64,000 nt of DNA. Source: Pseudomonas serbica. Lineage in GTDB: Bacteria > Pseudomonadota > Gammaproteobacteria > Pseudomonadales > Pseudomonadaceae. The DNA lies in contig NZ_JAQIYM010000004.1 in NCBI RefSeq assembly GCF_028823535.1, forward strand, positions 62,001 to 126,000. The letters are read 5' to 3'. The notes under the pieces are model-generated. The model saw only the letters and a program-made list of their open reading frames with translations. It had not been told where the DNA came from and searched no databases. Of the stretch, positions 44,503-53,807 are shown one piece after another. Numbering within the stretch: the stretch's first letter is position 1; each line of letters opens with the position of its first letter. A program made the translations under genes and the position numbers.

Positions 44503-45894
44503 TCATTCCCCGGCCATAAAACTCACCCGCACCTTCAGCCCCGCCTTCTCTCCGTCATGCAGGCTGATCTGCGCCAGGTGCGCGCGGCAGATCTCGCCGA
44601 CAATCGCCAACCCCAGGCCTGAACCCGCCACCTGCTGATTGCGCCGGTAGAAACGCTCGAACACCCGATCACGCTCATCGAGGGGAATCCCCGGCCCGTC
44701 GTCCTCGACTTCCAGCACCGCCGGGGCCGACACCCGCAAGATCACGTTGCCGCCGGCAGGCGTATGGGCCAGCGCGTTATCCACCAGGTTGCTCAACAGT
44801 TCGTTGAGCAGCGTCGGTTCGCCGCGCAACCACACCGGTTCGTCCGCTTCCAGCGCCAGGGCCACACCGCGCTTGTGAGCCAGCGGCGCCATGGCCATGC
44901 CCAGGTCACGCGCCAATTGACTGAGGTCGAGCAATTGCGCGCCGCCCTCGGCAATCGCCCTGGCACCGTTTTCCACCCGGGCCAGGGAGAGCAATTGATT
45001 GGCTAGATGGGTCAGGCGATCGGTGCCCTGGGCGGCAGTTTCCAGCGTGCTGCGCCAGGTTTGCGGCTCGCTCGAGCGCAGGCCCAGTTCCAGCCGCGCC
45101 TTGAGTGCCGCCAAGGGCGTGCGCAGTTCGTGGGCGGCATCGGCGATGAATTGCGCTTGTTTTTCGAACTGTCCACGTAGTCGCTCGGTGAAATGATTGA
45201 GCGCACGCACCAGAGGCCACAACTCTCGCTGCACTTCGACCAGGGGCAGCGGCCGCAAGTCATCGGGCTGGCGCTCCTCCACCGCGGTACGCAAACGCTC
45301 CAGTGGACGCAGCGCCGCACTGACCGCAAACCACACAACCATCAAGGCGCCAATCGCCAGCATGCCCAGGCGCAACAGGGTGTCGCCGGCCAGGCTGCGG
45401 GCCATGCTGACGCGGGCCTCATCGGTCTCCGCCACGCGGATCTCCGCCATGCCGTTCATGTTCGGCTCGCTGACAGCCTTGAGCAGGCTGACCACGCGCA
45501 CGTTCTGCCCCCGATAAGTCGCGTTGTAAAAACGCGCCAGCGCCGGGTAGTCGTCGGTGCGCGGAGTTCCAGGTGGCGGCGCCGGCAGGTTTTCGTAGCC
45601 GGAAATCAGCTTCTGGTTGATGTCGTTGACCAGGTAGAAAATCCGCCCTGCACTGTCGTAGGCGAACGTATCGAGGGCCACGTAGGGCACGTCCAGGCTG
45701 AGGCTGCCATCACGTTCGGACAGGCCGGCGGCGATGGTCCGCGCCGAGGCCAGCAATGTCCGGTCATAGGCCGTGTCGGCCGCTTCGCGCCCGTTCCAGT
45801 AAGCACTCAAGCCACTGGCCAGCATCAATACCACCAGCAACAGCGCGAGGTTCGACAACAACCGCCAACGCAGGCTGCTGGCCTTATGCATCAC
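44503..45894 (-). CDS. tctE: Sensor histidine kinase TctE-like
   Basis: A 463-residue membrane kinase. Two hydrophobic segments (about 12-32 and 168-188) flank a periplasmic sensor region, followed by a HAMP-like linker, the H-box FIADAAHELRTPLAALK (about 240-256) and an ATPase domain (NLVDNALAHTP, DDGPGIPLDERDRVFERFYR). It pairs with the response regulator just upstream, with which it overlaps by 11 bases. The pair is next to tctCBA and is expected to control tricarboxylate uptake. Confidence 0.9.
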   Translation of the reverse strand: MMHKASSLRWRLLSNLALLLVVLMLASGLSAYWNGREAADTAYDRTLLASARTIAAGLSERDGSLSLDVPYVALDTFAYDSAGRIFYLVNDINQKLISGYENLPAPPPGTPRTDDYPALARFYNATYRGQNVRVVSLLKAVSEPNMNGMAEIRVAETDEARVSMARSLAGDTLLRLGMLAIGALMVVWFAVSAALRPLERLRTAVEERQPDDLRPLPLVEVQRELWPLVRALNHFTERLRGQFEKQAQFIADAAHELRTPLAALKARLELGLRSSEPQTWRSTLETAAQGTDRLTHLANQLLSLARVENGARAIAEGGAQLLDLSQLARDLGMAMAPLAHKRGVALALEADEPVWLRGEPTLLNELLSNLVDNALAHTPAGGNVILRVSAPAVLEVEDDGPGIPLDERDRVFERFYRRNQQVAGSGLGLAIVGEICRAHLAQISLHDGEKAGLKVRVSFMAGE

Positions 45895-46555
45895 GGCTTT
45901 CCAGCAAATAGCCGAGACCGCGGAACGTCACGATGGCCACCGGGTGACCGTCGAGTTTCTTGCGCAAGCGGTGTACGTAGATTTCGATGGCGTCAGGACT
46001 GGCTTCTTCGTCGAGGCCGAAGACCTGTGAGGCCAGTTGCTCCTTGCTCATCACCCGGCCGGGACGGGCGATCAGGGCTTCGAGTACGGCCTGCTCGCGG
46101 GAGGTCAGGGTCAGCAATTCTTCACCAAGGGTAAAGCGCCGGGTCTCCAGGTCGTAAGCCAGCACACCACAGCGTTGCAGGCGCTCGCCACCCAACACGC
46201 TGCGGCGCAACAGGGCCTTGACCCGGGCTTCAAGCTCGGTGAGCTCGAAAGGCTTGGCCAGGTAATCGTCGGCGCCCAGGTTCAGGCCATGGACGCGATC
46301 CTTGACGTCGCTGCGGGCGGTCAGCATCAACACCGGAAGGTTCTTGCCACGGGCACGCAGGCGCGCCAGCACCTCGAAACCATCCATGCGCGGCAGGCCG
46401 ACGTCGAGAATCGCCATGGCGTATTCCTCGCTACCCAGCGCCAGGTCGGCCGCGACGCCATCGTGCAGCACATCCACGGTCAACCCGGTGCTCTTGAGCG
46501 CCTGGGCGACGCTTTCGGCGAGCTGCAGATGGTCTTCGACGAGCAGGACACGCAT
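45884..46555 (-). CDS. tctD: Response regulator TctD-like (OmpR family)
   Basis: A 223-residue response regulator. The receiver domain has the phosphoacceptor in MAILDVGLPRMDGFEVLARL (about residue 50). The C-terminal winged helix (about 125-220) is of the OmpR type (LTSREQAVLEALIARPGRVM). It is divergent from tctC across a 391-base region with an 11-bp-period direct repeat, a likely binding site. Confidence 0.92.
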   Translation of the reverse strand: MRVLLVEDHLQLAESVAQALKSTGLTVDVLHDGVAADLALGSEEYAMAILDVGLPRMDGFEVLARLRARGKNLPVLMLTARSDVKDRVHGLNLGADDYLAKPFELTELEARVKALLRRSVLGGERLQRCGVLAYDLETRRFTLGEELLTLTSREQAVLEALIARPGRVMSKEQLASQVFGLDEEASPDAIEIYVHRLRKKLDGHPVAIVTFRGLGYLLESRDA

Positions 46556-46946
46556 GGATCATTACCTCGTTCAGGGATGGTCGACGCCATTCTTTGGCGC
46601 GGAGTTTACAGCGGCATCCGCCTCTGTGAAGCCCGAAAAACCGTGAAAGCCCGATGAAAGGTTAGCGAAAGGTTCGACCGTTAGAGTCGACCCACGGATG
46701 GTTTCGATCACAGCCATCGATCGTGCTTTGAAATGTAGCTCCCGAAAAACGCCTCGATGCGTTTTCGCCAATAAGAACAATAATGAGGTACTTCGCCATG
46801 CTGTCCAGCCAGCGCCAGATTTGCCCACCCCGCCCCTTTTCCCGCTCCCCGTCGTTTACGCTTGCCGGCGCCGTTATCGGCTGCGCGAAGCGAAACCGCT
46901 GCATCTGAAACATCCCCCAAAAACAAAAACTCCTGTGGAGACAAAC
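46556..46946. promoter_or_regulatory. Divergent tctD / tctC promoter region
   Basis: A 391-base region without a gene. Two exact copies of GAAAGGTT at 46656-46663 and 46667-46674 are 11 bases apart, the spacing of OmpR-family half sites. Just before the tctC ribosome binding site, AAAAACAAAAAC (46919-46930) is a run of ARN triplets of the kind bound by Hfq with Crc. Confidence 0.6.
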
Positions 46947-47924
46947 ATGAATCGATCACTGCGCCGTTTCGCCCTCGCCGCCAGCTGCATGCTGTTTGCC
47001 GGCCAACTGATGGCCGAGCCCAAGCGCCCGGAATGCATCGCCCCGGCCTCGCCCGGCGGCGGTTTCGACCTGACCTGCAAACTGGCGCAGAGCGCGCTGG
47101 TCAACGAAAAGCTGCTGACCAAGCCGATGCGCGTGACCTACATGCCCGGCGGTGTCGGCGCAGTGGCCTATAACGCAGTGGTCGCCCAGCGCCCGGCGGA
47201 TGCCGGCACGCTGGTGGCCTGGTCCAGCGGTTCGTTGCTGAACCTGGCCCAGGGCAAGTTCGGTCGTTTCGATGAAACCAACGTGCGCTGGCTGGCCGCC
47301 GTCGGCACCAGCTACGGCGCCATCGCAGTGAAAAGCGATTCGCCCTACAAGACCCTGGACGATCTGGTGCAGGCGCTGAAGAAAGATCCGAGCAAAGTGG
47401 TGATCGGTTCCGGCGGCACCGTCGGCAGCCAGGACTGGATGCAGACCGCGCTGATCGCCAAGGCCGCCGGGATCAACCCGCGTGACCTGCGTTACGTCGC
47501 CCTCGAAGGCGGCGGTGAAATCGCCACCGCCCTGCTCGGCGGCCACATCCAGGTCGGCAGCACCGACATCTCCGACTCCATGCCGCACATCCAGAGCGGC
47601 GACATGCGCCTGCTGGCAGTGTTCTCCGACAAGCGCCTGGACGAGCCGGAGATGAAAGACATTCCGACCGCCCGCGAGCAAGGCTACGACATCGTCTGGC
47701 CAGTGGTGCGCGGTTTCTACCTCGGGCCAAAAGTCAGCGACGAAGACTATGCCTGGTGGAAAGACTCCTTCGACAAACTGCTGGCCTCCCCCGAGTTCGC
47801 CAAGCTGCGCGATCAGCGTGAACTGTTCCCGTTCGCCATGACCGGCCCGGAACTGGACACCTACGTGAAGAAACAGGTTGCGGACTACAAAGTGCTGGCC
47901 AAAGAGTTCGGCCTGATCCAGTGA
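46947..47924 (+). CDS. tctC: Tricarboxylate transporter substrate-binding protein TctC
   Basis: A 325-residue periplasmic binding protein of the TTT family, with a signal peptide (RRFALAASCMLFAGQLMA, cut near residue 23). The binding region PASPGGGFDLTCKLAQ is typical. It is the receptor for a tricarboxylate such as citrate. The start at 46947 has GGAG before it. An intercistronic stem-loop separates it from tctB. Confidence 0.9.
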   Translation: MNRSLRRFALAASCMLFAGQLMAEPKRPECIAPASPGGGFDLTCKLAQSALVNEKLLTKPMRVTYMPGGVGAVAYNAVVAQRPADAGTLVAWSSGSLLNLAQGKFGRFDETNVRWLAAVGTSYGAIAVKSDSPYKTLDDLVQALKKDPSKVVIGSGGTVGSQDWMQTALIAKAAGINPRDLRYVALEGGGEIATALLGGHIQVGSTDISDSMPHIQSGDMRLLAVFSDKRLDEPEMKDIPTAREQGYDIVWPVVRGFYLGPKVSDEDYAWWKDSFDKLLASPEFAKLRDQRELFPFAMTGPELDTYVKKQVADYKVLAKEFGLIQ

Positions 47925-47943
47925 TCGCCTCTGTCTAGCGGCT

Positions 47944-47966
47944 GCGACTCCGTTTGGCGGAGTCGC
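47944..47966 (+). promoter_or_regulatory. Intercistronic stem-loop between tctC and tctB
   Basis: A perfect 9-bp stem, GCGACTCCG (47944-47952) and CGGAGTCGC (47958-47966), with a five-base loop, lies between the tctC stop and the tctB ribosome binding site. There is no T-tract, so it is more likely a processing or mRNA-stability element than a terminator. Confidence 0.6.
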
Positions 47967-47983
47967 GGCACAGGAGTTCCCCC

Positions 47984-48442
47984 ATGCTCTTACAACGCAT
48001 TTTTGCTTCGGTGCTGTTGCTGGCCTGTCTCGGCCTCGCGCTGATGGCCTGGCCGTATCAAGCGGCTTTTTCCTACGAACCGGTGGGGCCTCGGGCCTTT
48101 CCGCTGTTGATGCTTGGCCTGATGGGCTCAGCGCTGTTGTACATGGTGTTCCGTCCGGCTCCGATCAAGCACAGCGAAGACGAGCCGCCGCTGGATCGCG
48201 AAACCCTGACCAAGATCGGCATCTGCGTAGCGCTGCTACTGGTGTTCGCCGGCACCTTCGAACCGCTGGGTTTCATCGTCGCCAGCATCCTGATCGGCGT
48301 GCCCATGGCCCGTCTGTATGGCGGTCGCTGGGTGCCAAGCATCGTGATCATCAGCCTGATGGCCGTCGGCCTCTACCTGCTGTTCGACAAGTTGATGGAC
48401 GTGCCACTGCCACTTGGCGTGCTCGACGTTCTGGAGAACTGA
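47984..48442 (+). CDS. tctB: Tricarboxylate transporter small membrane subunit TctB
   Basis: A 152-residue membrane protein with four hydrophobic segments (about 7-27, 35-55, 78-100 and 108-135). It is the small integral subunit of the TTT transporter. It starts 60 bases after tctC, with CAGGAG before the ATG, and is one base from tctA. Confidence 0.88.
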   Translation: MLLQRIFASVLLLACLGLALMAWPYQAAFSYEPVGPRAFPLLMLGLMGSALLYMVFRPAPIKHSEDEPPLDRETLTKIGICVALLLVFAGTFEPLGFIVASILIGVPMARLYGGRWVPSIVIISLMAVGLYLLFDKLMDVPLPLGVLDVLEN

Positions 48443-48443
48443 T

Positions 48444-49958
48444 ATGGATACTCTTGGCTATTTGGGTCAGGGCTTCGGCGTCGCGCTGAGCCCGTACAAC
48501 CTGGTGACCGCACTCTGTGGCACCCTGATCGGCACCGTGGTCGGCCTGCTGCCGGGCCTGGGGCCGATCAACGGCGTGGCGCTGCTGATCCCCATCGCCT
48601 TCGCTCTCGGTCTGCCACCGGAATCGGCACTGATCCTGCTGGCGGCGGTGTACCTGGGTTGCGAATACGGCGGCCGGATCAGCTCGATCCTGCTGAACAT
48701 TCCGGGCGAAGCTTCCACCGTGATGACCACCCTCGATGGCTACCCGATGGCCCGCAAAGGCCTGGCCGGCGTGGCGTTGTCGCTGTCGGCGTGGAGCTCG
48801 TTCATCGGTGCCTTCATCGCCACCTGCGGCATGGTGCTGTTCGCCCCGCTGCTGGCGAAATGGGCGATCGCCTTCGGCCCGGCGGAATACTTCGTGCTGA
48901 TGGTGTTCGCCATTGTCTGTCTTGGCGGCATGGCCGGTGACCGCCCGTTGAAAACCTTCATCGCGGCGCTGATCGGCCTGTTCCTGTCGACCGTCGGCAT
49001 CGACGCCAACAGCGGCGTGTACCGCTTCACCGGGGACAACATCCACCTCACCGACGGCATTCAGTTCGTGGTACTGGTGCTGGGCCTGTTCTCCATCAGT
49101 GAAATCCTGCTGTTACTGGAGAAAACCCACCACGGCCAGGAAGCGGTGAAAGCCACCGGCCGCATGATGTTCAACTTCAAGGAAGCGGCGTCGGTGTTCG
49201 TGGTGAACCTTCGTTGCGGCGTCCTGGGTTTCATCATGGGCGTATTGCCGGGTGCCGGAGCGACCCTGGCCAGTGCCGTGGCCTACATGACCGAAAAACG
49301 CATGGCGGGCGCCAAGGGCACGTTCGGCCAGGGTGACATGCGTGGCCTCGCGGCCCCGGAAACCGCCATCGGTGGCGCGGCCTGCGGTGCCCTGGTGCCG
49401 ATGCTGACCCTCGGCGTTCCGGGCTCGGGCACCACGGCGGTGATGATCGGCGCCCTGTCGCTGTACAACATCACCCCCGGCCCGCTGCTGTTCCAACAGC
49501 AACCGGACATCGTCTGGGGCCTGATCGCCTCGTTGTTCATCGCCAACGTGATGCTGGTGATCCTCAACATTCCGATGATCCGCATCTTCACCCGTATCCT
49601 CGCCGTGCCGAACTGGGCGCTGGTGCCGGTGATCGCGATCATTACCGGGATCGGCGTCTATGCGGTGCACGCCACCACCTTCGACCTGTTCCTGATGATC
49701 GGCATCGGCATCTTCGGCTACATTCTGCGCAAGCTGGACTTCCCACTGTCGCCCGTGTTGCTGGGTTTCATTCTCGGCGGCCTGATGGAACAGAACCTGC
49801 GTCGTGCCCTGTCGATTTCCAACGGTGCGCTGGAAATCCTCTGGTCTAGCCCGATCACTTTCGGTTGCTGGGTCCTGACGGCGATCATGCTGTTGATGCC
49901 GCTTATCCGCATCTGGCGCAAACGTTCGGCCGCGCAACGCGCTATCGCCGATGTCTGA
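48444..49958 (+). CDS. tctA: Tricarboxylate transporter large membrane subunit TctA
   Basis: A 504-residue protein with about 12 membrane segments. It contains the signature GTVVGLLPGLGPINGVALL near the start (about 26-45) and a second related segment MGVLPGAGATLAS (about 270). These Gly/Pro-rich segments are the TctA family repeats. It is the ion-coupled permease unit. Its end overlaps the next gene by eight bases. Confidence 0.93.
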   Translation: MDTLGYLGQGFGVALSPYNLVTALCGTLIGTVVGLLPGLGPINGVALLIPIAFALGLPPESALILLAAVYLGCEYGGRISSILLNIPGEASTVMTTLDGYPMARKGLAGVALSLSAWSSFIGAFIATCGMVLFAPLLAKWAIAFGPAEYFVLMVFAIVCLGGMAGDRPLKTFIAALIGLFLSTVGIDANSGVYRFTGDNIHLTDGIQFVVLVLGLFSISEILLLLEKTHHGQEAVKATGRMMFNFKEAASVFVVNLRCGVLGFIMGVLPGAGATLASAVAYMTEKRMAGAKGTFGQGDMRGLAAPETAIGGAACGALVPMLTLGVPGSGTTAVMIGALSLYNITPGPLLFQQQPDIVWGLIASLFIANVMLVILNIPMIRIFTRILAVPNWALVPVIAIITGIGVYAVHATTFDLFLMIGIGIFGYILRKLDFPLSPVLLGFILGGLMEQNLRRALSISNGALEILWSSPITFGCWVLTAIMLLMPLIRIWRKRSAAQRAIADV

Positions 49959-50991
49959 TCGGTCCCCCTTCATACTCTGGTGGGGAACCCCGCTGGTCGG
50001 CCTGCTGGGCGGTTATCTCGCCAGCCAGGTCGGCTGGCCTTTACCGTGGATGGTCGGCTCGTTGCTGGCGATCATCCTGGTGCGCTGCCTGACACCCTGG
50101 CAACTGGCGGAAATCCCTGGCGGGCGCAAGTGCGGCCAGTGGATCATCGGCATCGGCATCGGCCTGCACTTCACCCCGGTGGTGATGGAGCAGGTGCTGA
50201 GCCATTTCGGCCTGATCTTCTTCGGCGCCCTGGTCACCAGCCTGTCAGCGGTCGTCGGCGTGTGGCTGATGCGTCGCACGGGTGAAGATCGCGCCACGGC
50301 GTTCTTTTCCAGCATGCCCGGTGGTTCCGGGGAGATGGTCAATCTTGGCGCACGCAACGGTGCGGTGCTCAGTCGGGTCGCGGCCGGGCAAAGTTTGCGG
50401 GTATTGGTGGTCGTGCTTTGCGTACCGGCGGCCTTCAAATACTTGTTGGGTGACGGTGCGCCGATTGCCCACGCCGGCAGCATCGATTGGGGCTGGCTGG
50501 CGGTGTTGATACCGGCAGGGGCGGTGGCGGCCTGGGTCTGGGAACGACTGCGTCAACCCAATCCCTGGCTGTTCGGTCCCTTGCTGGTGAGCGCATCGGT
50601 GAGCATTGGTTGGGACCTGCACATCGGCTTGCCCAACGGTGGCAGCCAGATCGGCCAATGGCTGATCGGCAGCGGCCTGGGGTGTCACTTCAATCGTCAG
50701 TTTTTCCGGCGCGCGCCGTCGTTCATGGGCCGGACCTTGATCGGCACGGTGTTGACCATGTTGATCGCCACGGCGGCAGCGCTGGGCTTGAGTGCGCTGA
50801 CTCACCTGGATCTGCGCTCGCTGACGCTGGGCATGATGCCCGGCGGGATTGCCGAGATGAGCCTGACCGCCGAAACCCTGCAATTGTCGGTGCCGCTGGT
50901 AACGGCGATGCAGGTGATGCGGCTGTTGTTCGTGTTGTTTCTGGCGGAGCCGTTGTTCAAGTACTGGAACCGCAATCCAGAGTCCTCCTGA
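49951..50991 (+). CDS. AbrB-family membrane protein (misnamed ammonia monooxygenase)
   Basis: A 346-residue protein with about ten membrane segments and two similar halves, each with a Gly-Met-Pro-Gly motif (SSMPGGSGEMVNLG and GMMPGGIAEMSLT). It belongs to the membrane AbrB/YdhH family, often annotated as putative ammonia monooxygenase without basis. It overlaps tctA by eight bases, so it is in the tct operon. A transport role linked to the tct substrate is inference. Confidence 0.85.
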   Translation: MSDRSPFILWWGTPLVGLLGGYLASQVGWPLPWMVGSLLAIILVRCLTPWQLAEIPGGRKCGQWIIGIGIGLHFTPVVMEQVLSHFGLIFFGALVTSLSAVVGVWLMRRTGEDRATAFFSSMPGGSGEMVNLGARNGAVLSRVAAGQSLRVLVVVLCVPAAFKYLLGDGAPIAHAGSIDWGWLAVLIPAGAVAAWVWERLRQPNPWLFGPLLVSASVSIGWDLHIGLPNGGSQIGQWLIGSGLGCHFNRQFFRRAPSFMGRTLIGTVLTMLIATAAALGLSALTHLDLRSLTLGMMPGGIAEMSLTAETLQLSVPLVTAMQVMRLLFVLFLAEPLFKYWNRNPESS

Positions 50992-50993
50992 CC

Positions 50994-51106
50994 TGATCGT
51001 TCCCACGCTCTGCGTGGGAATGCAGCCCGGGACGCTCTGCGTCCCATTCAGAGCCGAACGCGGAGCGTCCGTTGAGGCATTCCCACGCAGAGCGTGGGAA
51101 CGATCA
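50994..51106. repeat. ~110-bp dispersed palindromic repeat, copy 2
   Basis: It has outer arms TGATCGTTCCCACGCTCTGCG at the left and the complement at the right, with inner pairs on GGACGCTCTGCGTCC and GCGGAGCGTCC. It begins three bases after the stop of the AbrB-like gene and ends exactly with the stop codon (TGA on the minus strand) of ung. Confidence 0.9.
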
Positions 51107-51802
51107 TTGGACGACCGGTGGCAAGCGCCACTCGATCGGCGTCTCGCCATTCTGCTCCAGGAACTTGTTGGTCCGGCTGAAATGCCCGCACCCGAGGAAG
51201 CCGCGATAGGCCGACAGCGGTGACGGGTGCACCGAGGTCAGCACCAGGTGCTTGGTGGCATCGATCAGCTTTTGTTTGCTCTGGGCATGGGCGCCCCACA
51301 GCATGAACACCAGATGCGGTTGCTGCTGGCTGACCACTTCAATGATCCGGTCGGTGAAAAACTGCCACCCCTTGTCCTTGTGCGCGTTGGCGTTGGCACG
51401 CTCCACGGTCATGGTGGTATTGAGCATCAACACGCCCTGCTCGGCCCAGCTTTGCAGGTAGCCATGGCTGGGGATGTCGATGTTCAGGTCGCGCTTCAAT
51501 TCTTTATAGATATTGACCAGCGACGGCGGCGCCGGCACGCCCGGTTGTACCGAGAAACACAGGCCGTGCGCCTGGCCCGGGCCGTGATACGGGTCCTGGC
51601 CGAGAATGACCACCTTGACCTTGTCCAGCGGCGTGGAATTGAGCGCGTTGAAGATCATCGGCCCCGGCGGATAGATTTCCTTGCCCGCCGCCCGCTCGTC
51701 CTGGAGGAATTTTCGCAACTCTGCCATGTAGGGCCGGTCGAATTCGGCACGCAGTGCCTCCTTCCAGCTCGGTTCGAGTTTGATACGGTCGTCAGCAGTC
51801 AT
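51104..51802 (-). CDS. ung: Uracil-DNA glycosylase
   Basis: A 232-residue family 1 enzyme that removes uracil from DNA. The water-activating loop [20 protein letters not shown] (Asp70) and the intercalation loop [19 protein letters not shown] are both present. The start at 51802 ([10 protein letters not shown]) is the family's. The stop codon lies inside a dispersed repeat. Confidence 0.95.
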   Translation of the reverse strand: MTADDRIKLEPSWKEALRAEFDRPYMAELRKFLQDERAAGKEIYPPGPMIFNALNSTPLDKVKVVILGQDPYHGPGQAHGLCFSVQPGVPAPPSLVNIYKELKRDLNIDIPSHGYLQSWAEQGVLMLNTTMTVERANANAHKDKGWQFFTDRIIEVVSQQQPHLVFMLWGAHAQSKQKLIDATKHLVLTSVHPSPLSAYRGFLGCGHFSRTNKFLEQNGETPIEWRLPPVVQ

Positions 51803-51935
51803 GGTTACATCCGGCAAAAACAATGGGGCGAACCCTAGGAAAGCCCATCACGCTTGTCAATTGATCTGACACAGATCCGGCACTTTCCCACACAGCGATC
51901 ATACTTAACCCTCAAATTCCCCAGCGAGGTCACCG

Positions 51936-53048
51936 ATGAATCTGCATTTCGAAGAACTCACCGGCACTGACGGCGCCCGCATCGGCATTGCCACACTGGA
52001 TGCCGAGCAATCGTTGAACGCCCTGTCCCTGCCGATGATCAACGCCCTGCGCGACAGGTTGGACGCCTGGGCCAAGGAACCGCAAATCGTTTGCGTGATG
52101 CTGCGCGGTCACGGCATCAAGGCCTTCTGTGCCGGCGGCGAAGTGCGCAGCCTGGTCGAGGCCTGTCGCGCCCATCCGGGCGAAGTCCCCCCCTTGGCCG
52201 CAAATTTCTTCGCCGCGGAATATCGCCTGGACTTCAGTCTGCATACCTATCCAAAACCGCTGATCTGCTGGGGCCACGGCTATGTGCTGGGGGGCGGCAT
52301 GGGGCTGTTGCAGGGAGCGAGCATTCGGATTGTCACCCCGAGCAGCCGGCTGGCCATGCCGGAGATCACCATCGGCCTGTACCCGGACGTCGGCGCCAGC
52401 TGGTTCCTGTCACGCTTGCCCGGCAAACTCGGATTGTTTCTGGGCTTGACCGGTGCCCACATGAACGGTCGCGATGCGATCGATCTCGACCTGGCTGATC
52501 GTTTCCTGCTCGACGAGCAGCAGCCACAGCTGATCGAAGGCCTGCTGCAGTTGAACTGGCAGGAACAGACGCCGATGCAACTCAACAGCCTGCTCAAGGC
52601 CTTGCAGCAGGAGGCCGTTGCGCAGATGCCCGAAGCCCAGTGGCTGCCTCGCCGCCAGCAGATCGATGAACTGCTGGACGTCAGTGATGTGCGCTGTGCC
52701 TGGAAGGCCATCGCCGCCCTGCGCGATCACGCCGACCCGCTGCTCAACCGCGCCGCGCGCAACCTGATCGAAGGCTCGCCGCTGACCGCGCATCTGGTCT
52801 GGGAACAGATCAAACGAGCCCGCCACCTGTCGCTGGCGCAAGTCTTCGAGATGGAATACACCCTGAGCCTCAACTGCTGTCGCCATCCCGAATTCAGCGA
52901 GGGCGTGCGCGCACGGTTGATCGATAAGGACCAGAAACCCCACTGGCATTGGCCGGACGTCAACAACGTGCCGGATGCGGTGGTAGAGGCGCATTTCCAC
53001 AAGGTCTGGGAAGGTCGTCATCCGTTGGCGGATCTGTCGGATTACTGA
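51936..53048 (+). CDS. Enoyl-CoA hydratase/isomerase-family protein (3-hydroxyisobutyryl-CoA hydrolase-like)
   Basis: A 370-residue crotonase-fold protein. The CoA-binding oxyanion segments are GIKAFCAGGEVRSLVEAC (about 62-79) and CWGHGYVLGGGMGLLQGA (about 110-127). The conserved EITIGLYPDVGASWFLSRL (about 147-165) and the longer C-terminal domain fit the 3-hydroxyisobutyryl-CoA hydrolase branch, used in valine breakdown. An enoyl-CoA hydratase activity cannot be excluded. It is a single gene. Confidence 0.85.
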   Translation: MNLHFEELTGTDGARIGIATLDAEQSLNALSLPMINALRDRLDAWAKEPQIVCVMLRGHGIKAFCAGGEVRSLVEACRAHPGEVPPLAANFFAAEYRLDFSLHTYPKPLICWGHGYVLGGGMGLLQGASIRIVTPSSRLAMPEITIGLYPDVGASWFLSRLPGKLGLFLGLTGAHMNGRDAIDLDLADRFLLDEQQPQLIEGLLQLNWQEQTPMQLNSLLKALQQEAVAQMPEAQWLPRRQQIDELLDVSDVRCAWKAIAALRDHADPLLNRAARNLIEGSPLTAHLVWEQIKRARHLSLAQVFEMEYTLSLNCCRHPEFSEGVRARLIDKDQKPHWHWPDVNNVPDAVVEAHFHKVWEGRHPLADLSDY

Positions 53049-53054
53049 ACCAAA

Positions 53055-53145
53055 TGTGGGAGCGGGCTTGCTCGCGAAGGCGGAGTGACAGTCGACATTA
53101 ACGTTTCCTGACACGCCCTATTCGCGAGCAAGCCCGCTCCCACAG
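53055..53145. repeat. REPIN (REP pair)
   Basis: Left arm TGTGGGAGCGGGCTTGCTCGCGAA and right arm TTCGCGAGCAAGCCCGCTCCCACA. It lies between two convergent genes. Confidence 0.92.
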
Positions 53146-53166
53146 GTATTGCTTTAATGCATGAGA

Positions 53167-53625
53167 CTAGCGGTGGTTGCCCCGGCCGTCGTGATCACCG
53201 CGACCGTTATGATCGCCCCGGCCGTTATGGTCACCTCGACCGCCGCGGTTGTTGTTGCGTCCACCCCGATCATCGTTGTTCCAGCCGCCGCGGTTACGGC
53301 CATCCCAACCATGCGCCCGGTAGTCTGGGCGAGCCTGGTAATAGCGTGGTGCCGGTTGGTAATAGCGCGGCGCCGGTTGATAAACCCGCGGCTGGTGGTA
53401 ATAGCGCGGTGTGGGCTGGTAATACCGTGCAGGCGGCGCGTAGTACCGGCGCGGTGGCGTGTAGTAACCGCCGCCGTTGGAGTAGTAAGAGCCGCCGCCG
53501 GCGTAATAGGGCGCTGGCGAGGTGTAGACCTCGGAACTGTAATAACCGGCTCCTCCATCGGAATATGGTACGCAACCATTCAGAAACAAACCCAACACGG
53601 CAATCAGAAGAATTTGTCGATGCAT
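53167..53625 (-). CDS. Tyr/Pro-rich then Asn/Asp/Arg/Gly-rich lipoprotein
   Basis: A 152-residue lipoprotein. The signal MHRQILLIAVLGLFLNGC ends with the lipobox cysteine at residue 18. Residues 20-100 are low complexity with repeated YYxP and RYYQPxP units. Residues 105-150 are built from GRGDHNGRGDH-type repeats. No globular domain is visible. It may be a structural or hydration-related envelope protein; no family is recognised. The ATG at 53623 is chosen because it begins the signal peptide. Confidence 0.75.
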   Translation of the reverse strand: MHRQILLIAVLGLFLNGCVPYSDGGAGYYSSEVYTSPAPYYAGGGSYYSNGGGYYTPPRRYYAPPARYYQPTPRYYHQPRVYQPAPRYYQPAPRYYQARPDYRAHGWDGRNRGGWNNDDRGGRNNNRGGRGDHNGRGDHNGRGDHDGRGNHR

Positions 53626-53807
53626 AGCGGCCTCCTGGACCGCGAGTGAGCCATACCAGCGACGCTGGCAAGCGACAGTCAAACTTTCTGTGACTGTCGA
53701 TAGATCAGACATCGAATTCGAGATCTGGTGCGTTTCCGCAATACGTTGAAACATCTCGTCGATGAAAGGTTTTTCATCCGTTAACGATGGCCAACACGTC
53801 CCATTGC

